From positions 1,054,001 through 1,118,000 of the forward strand of contig NZ_CP183303.1 of NCBI RefSeq assembly GCF_048541585.1: a stretch of 64,000 nucleotides of DNA, written 5' to 3'. The notes under the pieces are model-generated. The model searched no databases, had not been told where the DNA came from, and saw only the letters and a list, made by a program, of their open reading frames with translations. Made by a program: the position numbers and the translations under genes. Origin of the DNA: Legionella_C sp048541585 (GTDB taxonomy: Bacteria > Pseudomonadota > Gammaproteobacteria > Legionellales > Legionellaceae). Positions 26,591 to 34,574 of the stretch are shown here, in pieces (position 1 is the stretch's first letter; the number at the start of each line of letters is the position of its first letter).

Positions 26591-28078
26591 ATGCTAAGCG
26601 TAATTATTATCTGTAAAAATGAAGAAGCTAATATTAAACGCTGTCTAGAATCTGTAAGCTGGGCAGATGAAATTGTAGTACTAGATTCAGGTAGTACTGA
26701 TAATACAACTGCTATTGCACAAAAATATACAGAAAATGTTTATAGAAGTGAAGATTGGCATGGCTATGGTATACAAAAGCAGCGTGTACTTAATTTAGCC
26801 ACCGGTGATTGGGTTTTAAATCTAGATGCTGATGAGTCAGTATCAGAGCATTTAAGAACAGCTATTGAAGATGCAATTGCATCTGGTGAAGCAGATGCTT
26901 ATCGTATTCCTATTTGTATGAATTTTTATGGAAAACCTTTACGCTATTCGTCGAGTCCTAAGCGGCATATCCGCTTATTTAAGCGAGAAAAGGCACGCTA
27001 CAGTGAAGATATTGTCCATGAAAAAATCATTTTACCTGAAGATACGCAAATTGGAAAAATAACGTTACCTATCATGCATCATTCATTTCGTGATGTAAGC
27101 CATGCATTATATAAAATTAATCGCTACACGTCTTACAGCGCGAAAATTCGTTCACAAAAGGGTGAGCCACCGGGTATTATGAAAATAATTTTTAGTACAG
27201 GTTGGATGTTTTTCCGCTGTTTTTATTTGCAACGTGGTTTTATGGACGGTGTAGCAGGCTTCTTATTAGCTGTTTTCAATGCTCAAGGTACTTTTTACCG
27301 TGGCATTAAACAGCTTTATCCTGATGTCAGACACAGTGTTTCCTTATCTCCCGCTAGACAAGATGTAGAACCCGTTCCAGATTTACCTTCTAGTCAGCAA
27401 CAAGCTCAAGCTACAGCTGAAGCTGGTCAGCTTGAAGTTCAGCCGCCAATAGAAGAAAATTTAACTAGTCCAGCTGAACTTAATAAAGAAGAGAAAAGAC
27501 AAGCCCAACAAGAGGAAATTGCTGAAGAAATTATTGAGCAAGACGAATTGGTTCCACAAAATACTTCGCTTGAAGAAGAAGCAATTAAGAACCAGGAGCA
27601 AAATGAGTTTGACTCAGAAGCTTTTCAAGCAGCGTTAGATAAAACTGCAAAAGAAGACCAGGAATCTTCGCTGGAAACAGAAACAGTCAAGCCACACGAT
27701 ACGTTTGACCCAGAAGCTTTCCAAGCAGTATTAGATAAAGCTTTAAAAGAGGAACAAGAATCTTTGCTAGAAGAAAAGACAATTAAGCAGCAGGAGCAAG
27801 ATATATTTGACCCAGAAGCACTTCAAGCAGCGTTAGATAAGGCTGCGAAAGAAGATGAAGCGCTTTTGGTTGGCGAAGAGTCAATTAAACATCAGAATCA
27901 AGATACGTTTGACCCAGAAGCTTTTCAAGCAGCATTAGATAGAGCATTAAAAGAAGACGAAGAAGCTTCCCTTAAGGACCAATCAATTAAAGACAAATCT
28001 GATGTAGGACTTACTAAGCCTACATTTGATAAGGCTTTAAAAGACGACCAAGACCAAGAGTCCTCAGAGAAGAAATAG
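26591..28078 (+). CDS. GT2 glycosyltransferase (WaaE-like) with a C-terminal acidic repeat tail
   Basis: The first 250 or so residues are a family 2 glycosyltransferase of the WaaE/KdtX lipopolysaccharide-core type: SVIIICKNEEANIKRCL, DEIVVLDSGSTDNT, GDWVLNLDADESV, RHIRLFKRE, HEKIILPED and GFMDGVAGFLLAV. The remaining 240 residues are not part of that family. After a Pro/Gln-rich linker they contain four tandem copies of a 32-34-residue unit of the form FDPEAFQAALDKALKEDEES, starting at 27608, 27704, 27806 and 27908, and a shortened fifth copy. The tail is strongly acidic and probably helical. The protein is about twice the usual length. No neighbouring LPS genes are present. The fusion is in frame and looks intact. 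Confidence 0.82.
   Translation: MLSVIIICKNEEANIKRCLESVSWADEIVVLDSGSTDNTTAIAQKYTENVYRSEDWHGYGIQKQRVLNLATGDWVLNLDADESVSEHLRTAIEDAIASGEADAYRIPICMNFYGKPLRYSSSPKRHIRLFKREKARYSEDIVHEKIILPEDTQIGKITLPIMHHSFRDVSHALYKINRYTSYSAKIRSQKGEPPGIMKIIFSTGWMFFRCFYLQRGFMDGVAGFLLAVFNAQGTFYRGIKQLYPDVRHSVSLSPARQDVEPVPDLPSSQQQAQATAEAGQLEVQPPIEENLTSPAELNKEEKRQAQQEEIAEEIIEQDELVPQNTSLEEEAIKNQEQNEFDSEAFQAALDKTAKEDQESSLETETVKPHDTFDPEAFQAVLDKALKEEQESLLEEKTIKQQEQDIFDPEALQAALDKAAKEDEALLVGEESIKHQNQDTFDPEAFQAALDRALKEDEEASLKDQSIKDKSDVGLTKPTFDKALKDDQDQESSEKK
27608..28077 (+). repeat. tandem 96-102-bp coding repeats in the glycosyltransferase tail
   Basis: Four in-frame copies start at FD codons 27608, 27704, 27806 and 27908 with spacings of 96, 102 and 102 bases, followed by a truncated copy at 28025. 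The conserved core is FDPEAFQAALDKALKE; the following segment is variable and rich in Glu, Gln and Lys. Period and reading frame are maintained, as expected for selection on protein length in whole repeats. Confidence 0.85.
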
Positions 28079-28201
28079 AAATAAACAATTTATTATAAGC
28101 GTTTACACCAATGCAAGCATATTTCATGAACGGTTAGATTTTATATAAGCAAAGACTGCTATTTGATTTCATAATAAAGAGCATTATATCTTTTTAAAGA
28201 C

Positions 28202-29230
28202 TTAAAAAACCAACTTTAATTCTTGCCAATATTGGTTATACAAAGCAAGCGTTTCTTCGCCAACATCGCGTTGGAAAATGCCTTTCTCTAGTATGTTTGC
28301 TGTAGGATAAACAATAAGGTTATCGCGAACAGCGGCTGGCAGTAACGCACGTCCTTCGGCGTTAGTAATAGCTTGACCGGTTATTAAAGCAACTTGAGAG
28401 GCGACGTTAGGTTTAAGCAAAAAATTAATAAAGGTTAGTGCTTCTTTAAGATGAGGTGCATTTTTAGGAATGGCTAAACAGTCAACCCAAATAATAAAAC
28501 CGTCTTTAGGATAAATAAAACGCACATTATTATTTTCTTTAGCAGCTTTATAAGCATCAGCATTCCAGGCAGCGCCAATTGATGCATCTTCATCAATCAT
28601 AATGGCTTGAATACTATCACTAGCAAATATTTTAATATTAGGTACTAATTTTACTAATTGCTCATAGGCTTTTTTAATCAAGATAGGATCTTTTGTATTG
28701 GGGTCAAGACCAAGGCTAAGTAAAGCAATAGCAAATACTTCGCGAGAATCATCAAGCATCATTAATTGGTTAAGCCAGCGCTTATCCCATAAGAGTTGCC
28801 AAGTCGTAGGTGGATTAACCACATTTTGGCTATTAAAAAATATGCCAGTTGTTCCCCATGTAAAAGGGATGCTGTAATTATTCCCTTTATCATAATCATT
28901 GCGGGTAAATTTTTGATCTAAATTAATAATATCAGGTAACATTCTATGATCAATTTTAGTTAGCATATTCTGATTACGCATGCGCTCTACAAAATAAGCT
29001 GATGGTAAAATGACATCATAAACAGCTTGCCTGCTAGCTTTTAATTTAGCATACATCGTTTCATTGCTGTCATAAGTAGAAAAATTAACTCTAATTCCAG
29101 TTTCTTTTTCAAATCGCTGCACTACTTCCTTAGGAATTTCGCCTCCCCACACGTAAACATTAACCACAGGGCTAGTAGCATGAACAACAGCTGAAAAAAG
29201 ACAAAGGAGAAATAAGCCAAATCGTTTCAT
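28202..29230 (-). CDS. potD: spermidine/putrescine ABC transporter, substrate-binding protein PotD
   Basis: PotD binds polyamines in the periplasm and presents them to PotBC. The 342-residue protein has a signal peptide (about residues 1-18, MKRFGLFLLCLFSAVVHA). It has the PotD fold segments VNVYVWGGEIPKEVVQRFE, YDVILPSAYFVERM, IPFTWGTTGIFFN, GAAWNADAYKA and WVDCLAIPKNAPH. It is the last gene of potABCD and overlaps potC by four bases (ATGA). In this genus polyamines are often obtained from the host cell, which fits the complete importer. Whether spermidine or putrescine is preferred cannot be read here. Confidence 0.92.
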   Translation of the reverse strand: MKRFGLFLLCLFSAVVHATSPVVNVYVWGGEIPKEVVQRFEKETGIRVNFSTYDSNETMYAKLKASRQAVYDVILPSAYFVERMRNQNMLTKIDHRMLPDIINLDQKFTRNDYDKGNNYSIPFTWGTTGIFFNSQNVVNPPTTWQLLWDKRWLNQLMMLDDSREVFAIALLSLGLDPNTKDPILIKKAYEQLVKLVPNIKIFASDSIQAIMIDEDASIGAAWNADAYKAAKENNNVRFIYPKDGFIIWVDCLAIPKNAPHLKEALTFINFLLKPNVASQVALITGQAITNAEGRALLPAAVRDNLIVYPTANILEKGIFQRDVGEETLALYNQYWQELKLVF

Positions 29231-29994
29231 AATGCCTTGCCTGAAAGTCGATACGATAAACTAACCAAGATCATGGAAAGAAGAAAAGTAATAGTACATA
29301 AAGCATTAAGTTCTGGGGTAATGCCTGTACGTACTAGTGAGTAAATTGCCAATGGTAAAATATTAAAGTCAGGACCTGCCACAAAATAACTAATCATAAC
29401 GTCATCAAAGGAGAGGGTAAAACTCAATAGTAAGGCGCTTAATACACCAGGCCATAATAAAGGAAGTAAAATCTTTGTTAAAGCGATGTAGCGGCTTGCT
29501 CCTAAATCTAATGCACTAAAATAGATATTAGGATCTAAGGTGTTGATTCGAGCTTTAATAGTTAAAATAACAAAGGGAAGGCAAAATGTAATGTGGGCAA
29601 TTAACAAGCTAAAAAAGCCAAGTGGTATCTGCGTAACATTAAAGAAAATAAGCAAGGCAACGCCCAGTACTAAATCAGGAATAATTATTAATAATAAAAG
29701 AAGAAGATAAAAGGTTTTTTGTTTTTTTGCACGAAATAAAAATAGATTTACACTAGCAAGTAAACCTAATAACGTAGCAAAAAAGGAGGCACAGAAACCT
29801 AAAAGAATAGAGTTAAAAAAAGCAGACCATAAACCTCTGTCTTGAAAAAGCTCTTGATACCAAAACCAGGTAAAGCCCTGCCATTGTAATGAAAATTTAG
29901 CATCATTAACTGAATAAAGTATCAAAATTAAAATAGGGCAGTAGAGAAAAGCAAAAACAAAAAATAAAAAAGTTTTCTGCAATAATCCTTTCAT
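29227..29994 (-). CDS. potC: spermidine/putrescine ABC transporter permease PotC
   Basis: The 255-residue inner-membrane permease has about six transmembrane helices and the permease coupling loop ALDLGASRYIALTKILLPLL, which contacts the ATPase. The segment SFDDVMISYFVAGPDFNILPL is characteristic of PotC. It overlaps potB and potD by four bases on each side (ATGA), so the operon is translationally coupled. Confidence 0.93.
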   Translation of the reverse strand: MKGLLQKTFLFFVFAFLYCPILILILYSVNDAKFSLQWQGFTWFWYQELFQDRGLWSAFFNSILLGFCASFFATLLGLLASVNLFLFRAKKQKTFYLLLLLLIIIPDLVLGVALLIFFNVTQIPLGFFSLLIAHITFCLPFVILTIKARINTLDPNIYFSALDLGASRYIALTKILLPLLWPGVLSALLLSFTLSFDDVMISYFVAGPDFNILPLAIYSLVRTGITPELNALCTITFLLSMILVSLSYRLSGKAL

Positions 29995-30815
29995 TGAATG
30001 ACCTCACTACTATCTTGACGATAAAAAGCTAATAATAGTAGGAGTAAAAGGGTTAAAATGACACTTGTGGCAGCGCCTTCAGGCCAATTCTCAATGACTA
30101 AAAATTGATTCTGAATTAAATTACCTAATAAAATAGAACGAGCACCACCTAAAATATTAGGAATATAAAATAATGTCATAGCAGGTAAAAGCACTAAAAC
30201 GCAACCTGACAAAATGCCCGGAGCTGTATTAGGTAAGAATACTCGTGTAAAAATAGCCCACCTTCCTGCGCCTAAATCCTTTGCTGCCTCAACTAAGCGA
30301 AAATCAAAGCGTTCCATATTAGTAAAAATAGGTAATACCATGAAGGGAAATAAGTTATAAACTAATCCTGTGATAACAGCAAAGTTTGAATAAAGTAAGT
30401 TCAAAGGTTCATTAATAAGGTGAAATTTAAGTAATAAGGCATTAAGTACGCCTTTATATTTAAGGATGGCAATAAGTGAATAAGTTCTAATTAATGAGCT
30501 AGTCCAGAAAGGTATAATAATTAACAATAATAAAACAGATTGGTGCTTAGACTTAATTAATAAGTAGCTAAAAGGATAAGCTAATAGTAAACAACAAGCA
30601 GTCGCAATTATCGCAATCAATAAAGAACGAAAAAAAATTTTCGCAAAAACCGGCGATAATAAAGCGCTGTAATTATCAAATGTAAAGGGTAAGGCTACTA
30701 AATTAGCAGTATCCTTAGATAAAAAACTTGCTATTAGAACAAGTAATAAGGGAACAAAGCTAAAAACAATTAGCCATGCATAAAGTATATAAAGCGAAGT
30801 TGATTTAACCTTCAT
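29991..30815 (-). CDS. potB: spermidine/putrescine ABC transporter permease PotB
   Basis: The 274-residue permease pairs with PotC. It has six membrane segments, PFWTSSLIRTYSLIAIL, the coupling loop EAAKDLGAGRWAIFTRVFLP, and PAMTLFYIPNILGGARSILL, all typical of PotB. The frame extends upstream to 30866, but I start at the ATG 30815 (MKVKSTSLYILYAWL), since the membrane domain begins right there and GGGAGG lies about ten bases upstream, within the end of potA. The two genes overlap by 11 bases. Confidence 0.9.
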   Translation of the reverse strand: MKVKSTSLYILYAWLIVFSFVPLLLVLIASFLSKDTANLVALPFTFDNYSALLSPVFAKIFFRSLLIAIIATACCLLLAYPFSYLLIKSKHQSVLLLLIIIPFWTSSLIRTYSLIAILKYKGVLNALLLKFHLINEPLNLLYSNFAVITGLVYNLFPFMVLPIFTNMERFDFRLVEAAKDLGAGRWAIFTRVFLPNTAPGILSGCVLVLLPAMTLFYIPNILGGARSILLGNLIQNQFLVIENWPEGAATSVILTLLLLLLLAFYRQDSSEVIQ

Positions 30816-31899
30816 AAGGCAGTAGCACCTCCCATCCAGGTAACCATTCAACCCATACCGATTCATTAGGCGAGTATTCTAATTTATCATCATCTTCATC
30901 AAAAAATTCAGAAGCATTAATAAGTTTTCCTGAATCTAATGCAACTTTAAGATCGACGGTAGAACCTTTATATACAATTTCTACAATCTTTCCTGGTAGC
31001 ATATTACTGGTATCTTCCACTTCAGATAAACTCCATACGCGAATATCTTCTGGACGAACAATAAGATGTAGTTGTGTACCAGCTTGATAATGGCCAGTAT
31101 TTTTACAAACTAATTCTATTTGCTCAACCATCGTAGTTAATTGATTTTCATCGCTTGTTTTAACTTCAATATCAAAAATATTGGCTTCGCCAATAAATTT
31201 AGCGACATGTAAGTTCGCTGGATTTTCATATACCGCTCTAGGGGTACCAATCTGTTCAATATGGCCATGATTAAAGACTACAATTCTATCTGACATGGAT
31301 AATGCTTCTTCTTGATCATGAGTTACAAAAATAAAGGTCATATTGAGTTTTTTTTGTAATTGCTTTAATTCAGACTGCATTTCTTTGCGCAGGCGGTAAT
31401 CTAGAGAACTTAAAGGCTCATCTAATAATAATACTTGGGGTCGATTAACAATAGCTCGTGCGATAGCTACTCGTTGCTGTTGTCCGCCACTTAAATGCTT
31501 AATATTGCGATCAGCTAATGCTTCTAGTTGCACAAGCTGTAACGCTTCTTTAACGCGCTTGGCTATTTCACGACGATTAATCTTTTTACATTGCAATGCA
31601 AACGCTACATTATCAAATACTGATAAATGAGGAAAAAGGGCGTAGCTTTGAAAAACCGTATGAACGTCGCGCTTTTGCGGTGGCAAGGCATTAACGCATT
31701 GTCCATTAATAAAGATTTCTCCCTGGCTTGGCTGTTCAAAACCAGAGATAAGACGCAGTAAAGTAGTTTTACCACAACCAGAGGGACCTAATAAAGTTAA
31801 AAATTCACCATCAAAAACAGATAATGAAATATTATTAAGAATTAAGGCACTGCCATAAGATTTGTAAACATGGCAAATTTCAATTAGCGGTACCGTCAT
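30805..31899 (-). CDS. potA: spermidine/putrescine ABC transporter ATP-binding protein PotA
   Basis: PotA is the ATPase of the polyamine importer. The 364-residue protein has Walker A (LLGPSGCGKTTLLRLI), the signature LSGGQQQRVAIARAI, Walker B (QVLLLDEPLSSLD) and the switch His (FIFVTHDQEEALSMSD). These are followed by a C-terminal TOBE-type regulatory domain from about residue 240 (LHLIVRPEDIRVW). It is the first gene of potABCD. A candidate promoter with an overlapping dyad lies immediately upstream, and the leader has no strong ribosome binding site. Confidence 0.94.
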   Translation of the reverse strand: MTVPLIEICHVYKSYGSALILNNISLSVFDGEFLTLLGPSGCGKTTLLRLISGFEQPSQGEIFINGQCVNALPPQKRDVHTVFQSYALFPHLSVFDNVAFALQCKKINRREIAKRVKEALQLVQLEALADRNIKHLSGGQQQRVAIARAIVNRPQVLLLDEPLSSLDYRLRKEMQSELKQLQKKLNMTFIFVTHDQEEALSMSDRIVVFNHGHIEQIGTPRAVYENPANLHVAKFIGEANIFDIEVKTSDENQLTTMVEQIELVCKNTGHYQAGTQLHLIVRPEDIRVWSLSEVEDTSNMLPGKIVEIVYKGSTVDLKVALDSGKLINASEFFDEDDDKLEYSPNESVWVEWLPGWEVLLPYEG

Positions 31900-31922
31900 G
31901 ATAAGTTCAAAACAAAAGCATA

Positions 31923-31951
31923 ATTATGATTGTTGCTAAGTAAATTGTCTA
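31923..31951 (-). promoter_or_regulatory. candidate sigma-70 promoter of potABCD
   Basis: On the minus strand TAGACA (31951-31946) and CATAAT (31928-31923) are 17 bases apart, each matching the consensus at five of six positions. Transcription would start near 31916, about 17 bases before the potA ATG. The short leader leaves little room for a ribosome binding site, and I see none. Confidence 0.55.
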
Positions 31952-31962
31952 GTAACAATCAT
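31926..31962. promoter_or_regulatory. inverted-repeat operator candidate over the potABCD promoter
   Basis: ATGATTGTTGCTA (31926-31938) and TAGTAACAATCAT (31950-31962) are 13-base inverted arms with one mismatch and an 11-base centre. The dyad covers the -35 box, the spacer and the edge of the -10 box. A bound dimer would be expected to block RNA polymerase. Arm spacing of about two helical turns suits a dimeric regulator. The rest of the 31963-32211 gap shows nothing I can name. Confidence 0.45.
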
Positions 31963-32211
31963 CAATACTGGTTTATTTTCCAGGGGGCTTAACTAAATTT
32001 GCCGAATTTAAGGTTTATTTAGCCAAAATTGTAAGAAATTAAATAGATTTAATTTAAGTACTGGATAACCTAATAGCTTGAATTTAAGAATTCTAATAGC
32101 TCTGTATGTTGACGTCTATCTTAATACTCACACTAAGCTTAATTAAAATAGCTTCCCACCTGTGCAAGAATAACAGGTTGTTCTTAAATTGACACTTTAG
32201 ATGATCTATAA

Positions 32212-32592
32212 CTAATTATATTTATTACAATTATCATGTCTAACGTTGGCTTGAGCTGAGCAAAGTTCTGAGATACCGCCATTATTACAAATTACCAATC
32301 CTTTTTCATCAACAGTCAACACGCCACCTTGCCATAAACAACATCCTTGAACGTTTTGTAAGTCCATAATGGCATGCCGTGTACAATAGCAAGAAGAATA
32401 ATAACCATTTTTACATACTAAACGGCCAGCAGATGAATCGCAATAACTGACTCCGCCCATTTTTTCGCAGCATTGGCCAAGACAGTGCTTGGGACAATCA
32501 TCACCTTTACAATCACTACAGCGGCTTGCGAAAGCTAGCGTAAAGCAAATAGCAAATACCCAAACGGCAAACACTCGAGCGATAAATTGCAT
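32212..32592 (-). CDS. secreted cysteine-rich protein with internal duplication
   Basis: The 126-residue protein has a signal peptide (about residues 1-22, ending LAFAS) and about 15 cysteines in the mature part. Two halves are related: CCEKMGGVSYCDSSAGRLVC followed by KNGYYSSC, and CCLWQGGVLTVDEKGLVIC followed by NNGGISELC. The shared pattern is a CC pair, GGV, Gly, a hydrophobic pair with Cys, then NG, Ser and Cys. This suggests a disulphide-stabilised tandem domain exported to the periplasm or beyond. I do not recognise a named family. It stands alone between potA and the short gene at 32970, with its own upstream region. Confidence 0.75.
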   Translation of the reverse strand: MQFIARVFAVWVFAICFTLAFASRCSDCKGDDCPKHCLGQCCEKMGGVSYCDSSAGRLVCKNGYYSSCYCTRHAIMDLQNVQGCCLWQGGVLTVDEKGLVICNNGGISELCSAQANVRHDNCNKYN

Positions 32593-32969
32593 GATTATTC
32601 CTGCACTTTTTATTTTTGAGAATATTAGACTTCTTTGGAAAGTGCTAGTGCTAAAACAAGATCAAGCAAAAAAATACTAAAAAAGCACACTTTACAGGGA
32701 GTAAATGAGCATTTTGAAGCATTTTTTTGTTTGAGACTGGCCGGCAATGGTCCTTTCCGAAGAAATCTATTATAGGTAATTATCGAAAAGAAATAAATGA
32801 TTAAAGTATGTCTTACTTAACTTAAGAACTAGCAATTTTATATAAAAAGGCGCTAACCATTAGAAAATAATCTAAATTTATTCTAAATATAAAATTATCT
32901 TTAAGTTATAACACAAGCTAAAACTTATAGTGCTGCACTTAAAAACATAATTATTTCCAGGTAATTTAT
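32593..32969. other. intergenic region without recognisable features
   Basis: This 377-bp AT-rich gap separates two divergent genes for exported proteins. It must hold both promoters, but no -35/-10 pair stands out, and I see no repeat, RNA gene or decayed coding sequence. Confidence 0.3.
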
Positions 32970-33179
32970 ATGAATCAACTTTATTCTTACTTTATAGTAT
33001 TTTTAAGTAGCTTTATTTTTTCGACCTCTACTTTTGCAGACGATTTCTGCTTAAAAGCGGTAAATGAATTAAAGAATAAAAACTCTGATTTAATATCAAC
33101 TCTACGTCCTGCGGCTTGTCCGCAGGATCCAGTTAAGAAATGTAATTTATGGATTCTGCGAACAAGTCGCAGGACGTAG
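32970..33179 (+). CDS. short exported protein whose C-terminus is encoded by a repeat element
   Basis: The 69-residue product starts with a clear signal peptide (about residues 1-23, ending STFADD), followed by FCLKAVNELKNKNSDLIST. From codon 45 (33102) to the TAG stop (33177-33179), the reading frame lies entirely inside a REPIN-like inverted repeat. The last 25 residues, including LRPAACPQDPVKKC, therefore come from the element, which also supplies the stop codon. The ancestral protein was probably longer and was cut by the insertion. Whether the product is still made is unknown; it may be a pseudogene. Confidence 0.5.
   Translation: MNQLYSYFIVFLSSFIFSTSTFADDFCLKAVNELKNKNSDLISTLRPAACPQDPVKKCNLWILRTSRRT
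33102..33179. repeat. REPIN-like inverted repeat A
   Basis: Two arms of about 31 bases in inverted orientation (33102-33132 and 33149-33179) are separated by a short spacer and differ at few positions. Each arm is itself a hairpin: CCTGCGG-CTTGT-CCGCAGG on the left. The arms begin CTACGTCC. The same architecture recurs at 39168-39253 with different stem bases but the same CTTGT loop. It lies inside the end of the short exported protein gene. Confidence 0.75.
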
Positions 33180-33355
33180 AAAAGGATAACAAGATATAGC
33201 TATAAAAAAATAAGTGATAGTTAATTACTTTAGAATAATTAAAATTTTCTCCAAGTGTTTATTAAAAGTATTTCATAACTATTAGATTTAAATGGTTTAG
33301 CATTACGTTAAGACTCACAAAGAGGCAAAATACATTTCCACTGCCATTAAGCCTC

Positions 33356-34573
33356 CTACTCTTCGTGTACTAATAAATCGACCGATTCAATTTTTTGAAA
33401 TTGTTGGGTTATTTTTTTAGCTGAAATAGTGACTTCACCCACGTCCTGCTGTGCTAAATCAATATGCTTTGATAGCTTATCCATCCGCTTTTCGAAGCGC
33501 TGAAAATCCTGTGCTAGCGCTTGTAAATGTTGCTGAATAATATGTACTTGTTTACGAGTCGCATCATCTTTTAACACGGCACGTGCAGTAGTGAGTACAG
33601 CCATTAGGGTACTAGGAGAGACTAGCCAGACCTTTAGTCGTTGTGATAAAGCAATGATTTCTGGGTAACCGGCATGAATTTCAGCAAATATGGCTTCCGC
33701 CGGAATAAACATAACAGCGCCATCGGTTGTTTCATTAGGAATAATGTATTTTTCTGCAATATCTTTAATATGTTTTTGAATATCCTGGCGAAATTGTTGA
33801 TGTAGATGTTTTCTTTCTACTGAATTAACATCAGTACTCATTAATTTCTGATATGTTTCTAAAGGAAATTTAGCATCAATAACCACATGTCCTGTTGGTT
33901 CAGGTAAAAATAAGATACAGTCAGCACGCTTTTGGTTACTGAGAGTATGTTGCATACGATAATGTGTACTTGGAATCATGTTGCTAATTAACGTAGCTAG
34001 TTGAACCTCACCAAAGGCACCTCGAGCTCGCTTATCTACTAAGATATCTTGTAAGCTCACCACATGTGAGGATAACTCAGTTATCTTTTTTTGTGCTTCA
34101 TCAATAATGGTAAGTCTTCTTACAATATCTGTAAAAGTAGTTGAGGTTTTTTCAAAGCCTTCTGCTAATTTGTGATTAACTTGCTGGGTAAGATTATTTA
34201 AATGACTACGTATTTCCTCTGTTAAGCTTTGTAGGTGAGAGGTTAGCGAGTGAGCATGTTGCATAAAGCTGTGATTAATTTGTTCACGTACATCAATCAT
34301 AGATTGTTGAATGGTTTGATTAATTAATTGCTGATTATTGATTTGCCCTTGAGTAATTTGTTCTAAGATACGTTGTAAATTAACTTGATTATAATCTTGT
34401 AAATCCAATTGCAGTTGATGTAACTCTTCAAGAATAAATTGTTGTATTTTTTGATAATCTGTTTGTTTAAAAAAAGCAACTAGACGTTTATAAATAAAAA
34501 AAATAAAACAGCATTGAAAGACCAGCGCGGCAATTAGTCCTTGTGTCAGTGTAAACTGAGGCCATCCAATCAT
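33356..34573 (-). CDS. rmuC: DNA recombination protein RmuC
   Basis: RmuC is a predicted PD-(D/E)XK nuclease-fold protein that limits inversions at short inverted repeats in E. coli. The 405-residue protein has an N-terminal membrane helix (GLIAALVFQCCFIFFIY), a long coiled coil (about residues 35-170) and the conserved core GAFGEVQLATLISNMIP, HVVIDAKFPLETYQKLM, and KYIIPNETTDGAVMFIPAEA. Length is within the family range. It starts one base before the end of the upstream exported-protein gene, with which it may share a transcript. Its link to inverted repeats is notable in a genome so rich in them, but that is only an association. Confidence 0.9.
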   Translation of the reverse strand: MIGWPQFTLTQGLIAALVFQCCFIFFIYKRLVAFFKQTDYQKIQQFILEELHQLQLDLQDYNQVNLQRILEQITQGQINNQQLINQTIQQSMIDVREQINHSFMQHAHSLTSHLQSLTEEIRSHLNNLTQQVNHKLAEGFEKTSTTFTDIVRRLTIIDEAQKKITELSSHVVSLQDILVDKRARGAFGEVQLATLISNMIPSTHYRMQHTLSNQKRADCILFLPEPTGHVVIDAKFPLETYQKLMSTDVNSVERKHLHQQFRQDIQKHIKDIAEKYIIPNETTDGAVMFIPAEAIFAEIHAGYPEIIALSQRLKVWLVSPSTLMAVLTTARAVLKDDATRKQVHIIQQHLQALAQDFQRFEKRMDKLSKHIDLAQQDVGEVTISAKKITQQFQKIESVDLLVHEE

Positions 34574-34574
34574 T

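Noticed and set aside
32489..32680. Plus-strand frame of 63 codons opposite the Cys-rich secreted protein
   Set aside because: It is antisense to the signal peptide of a better-supported gene and has no recognisable features.
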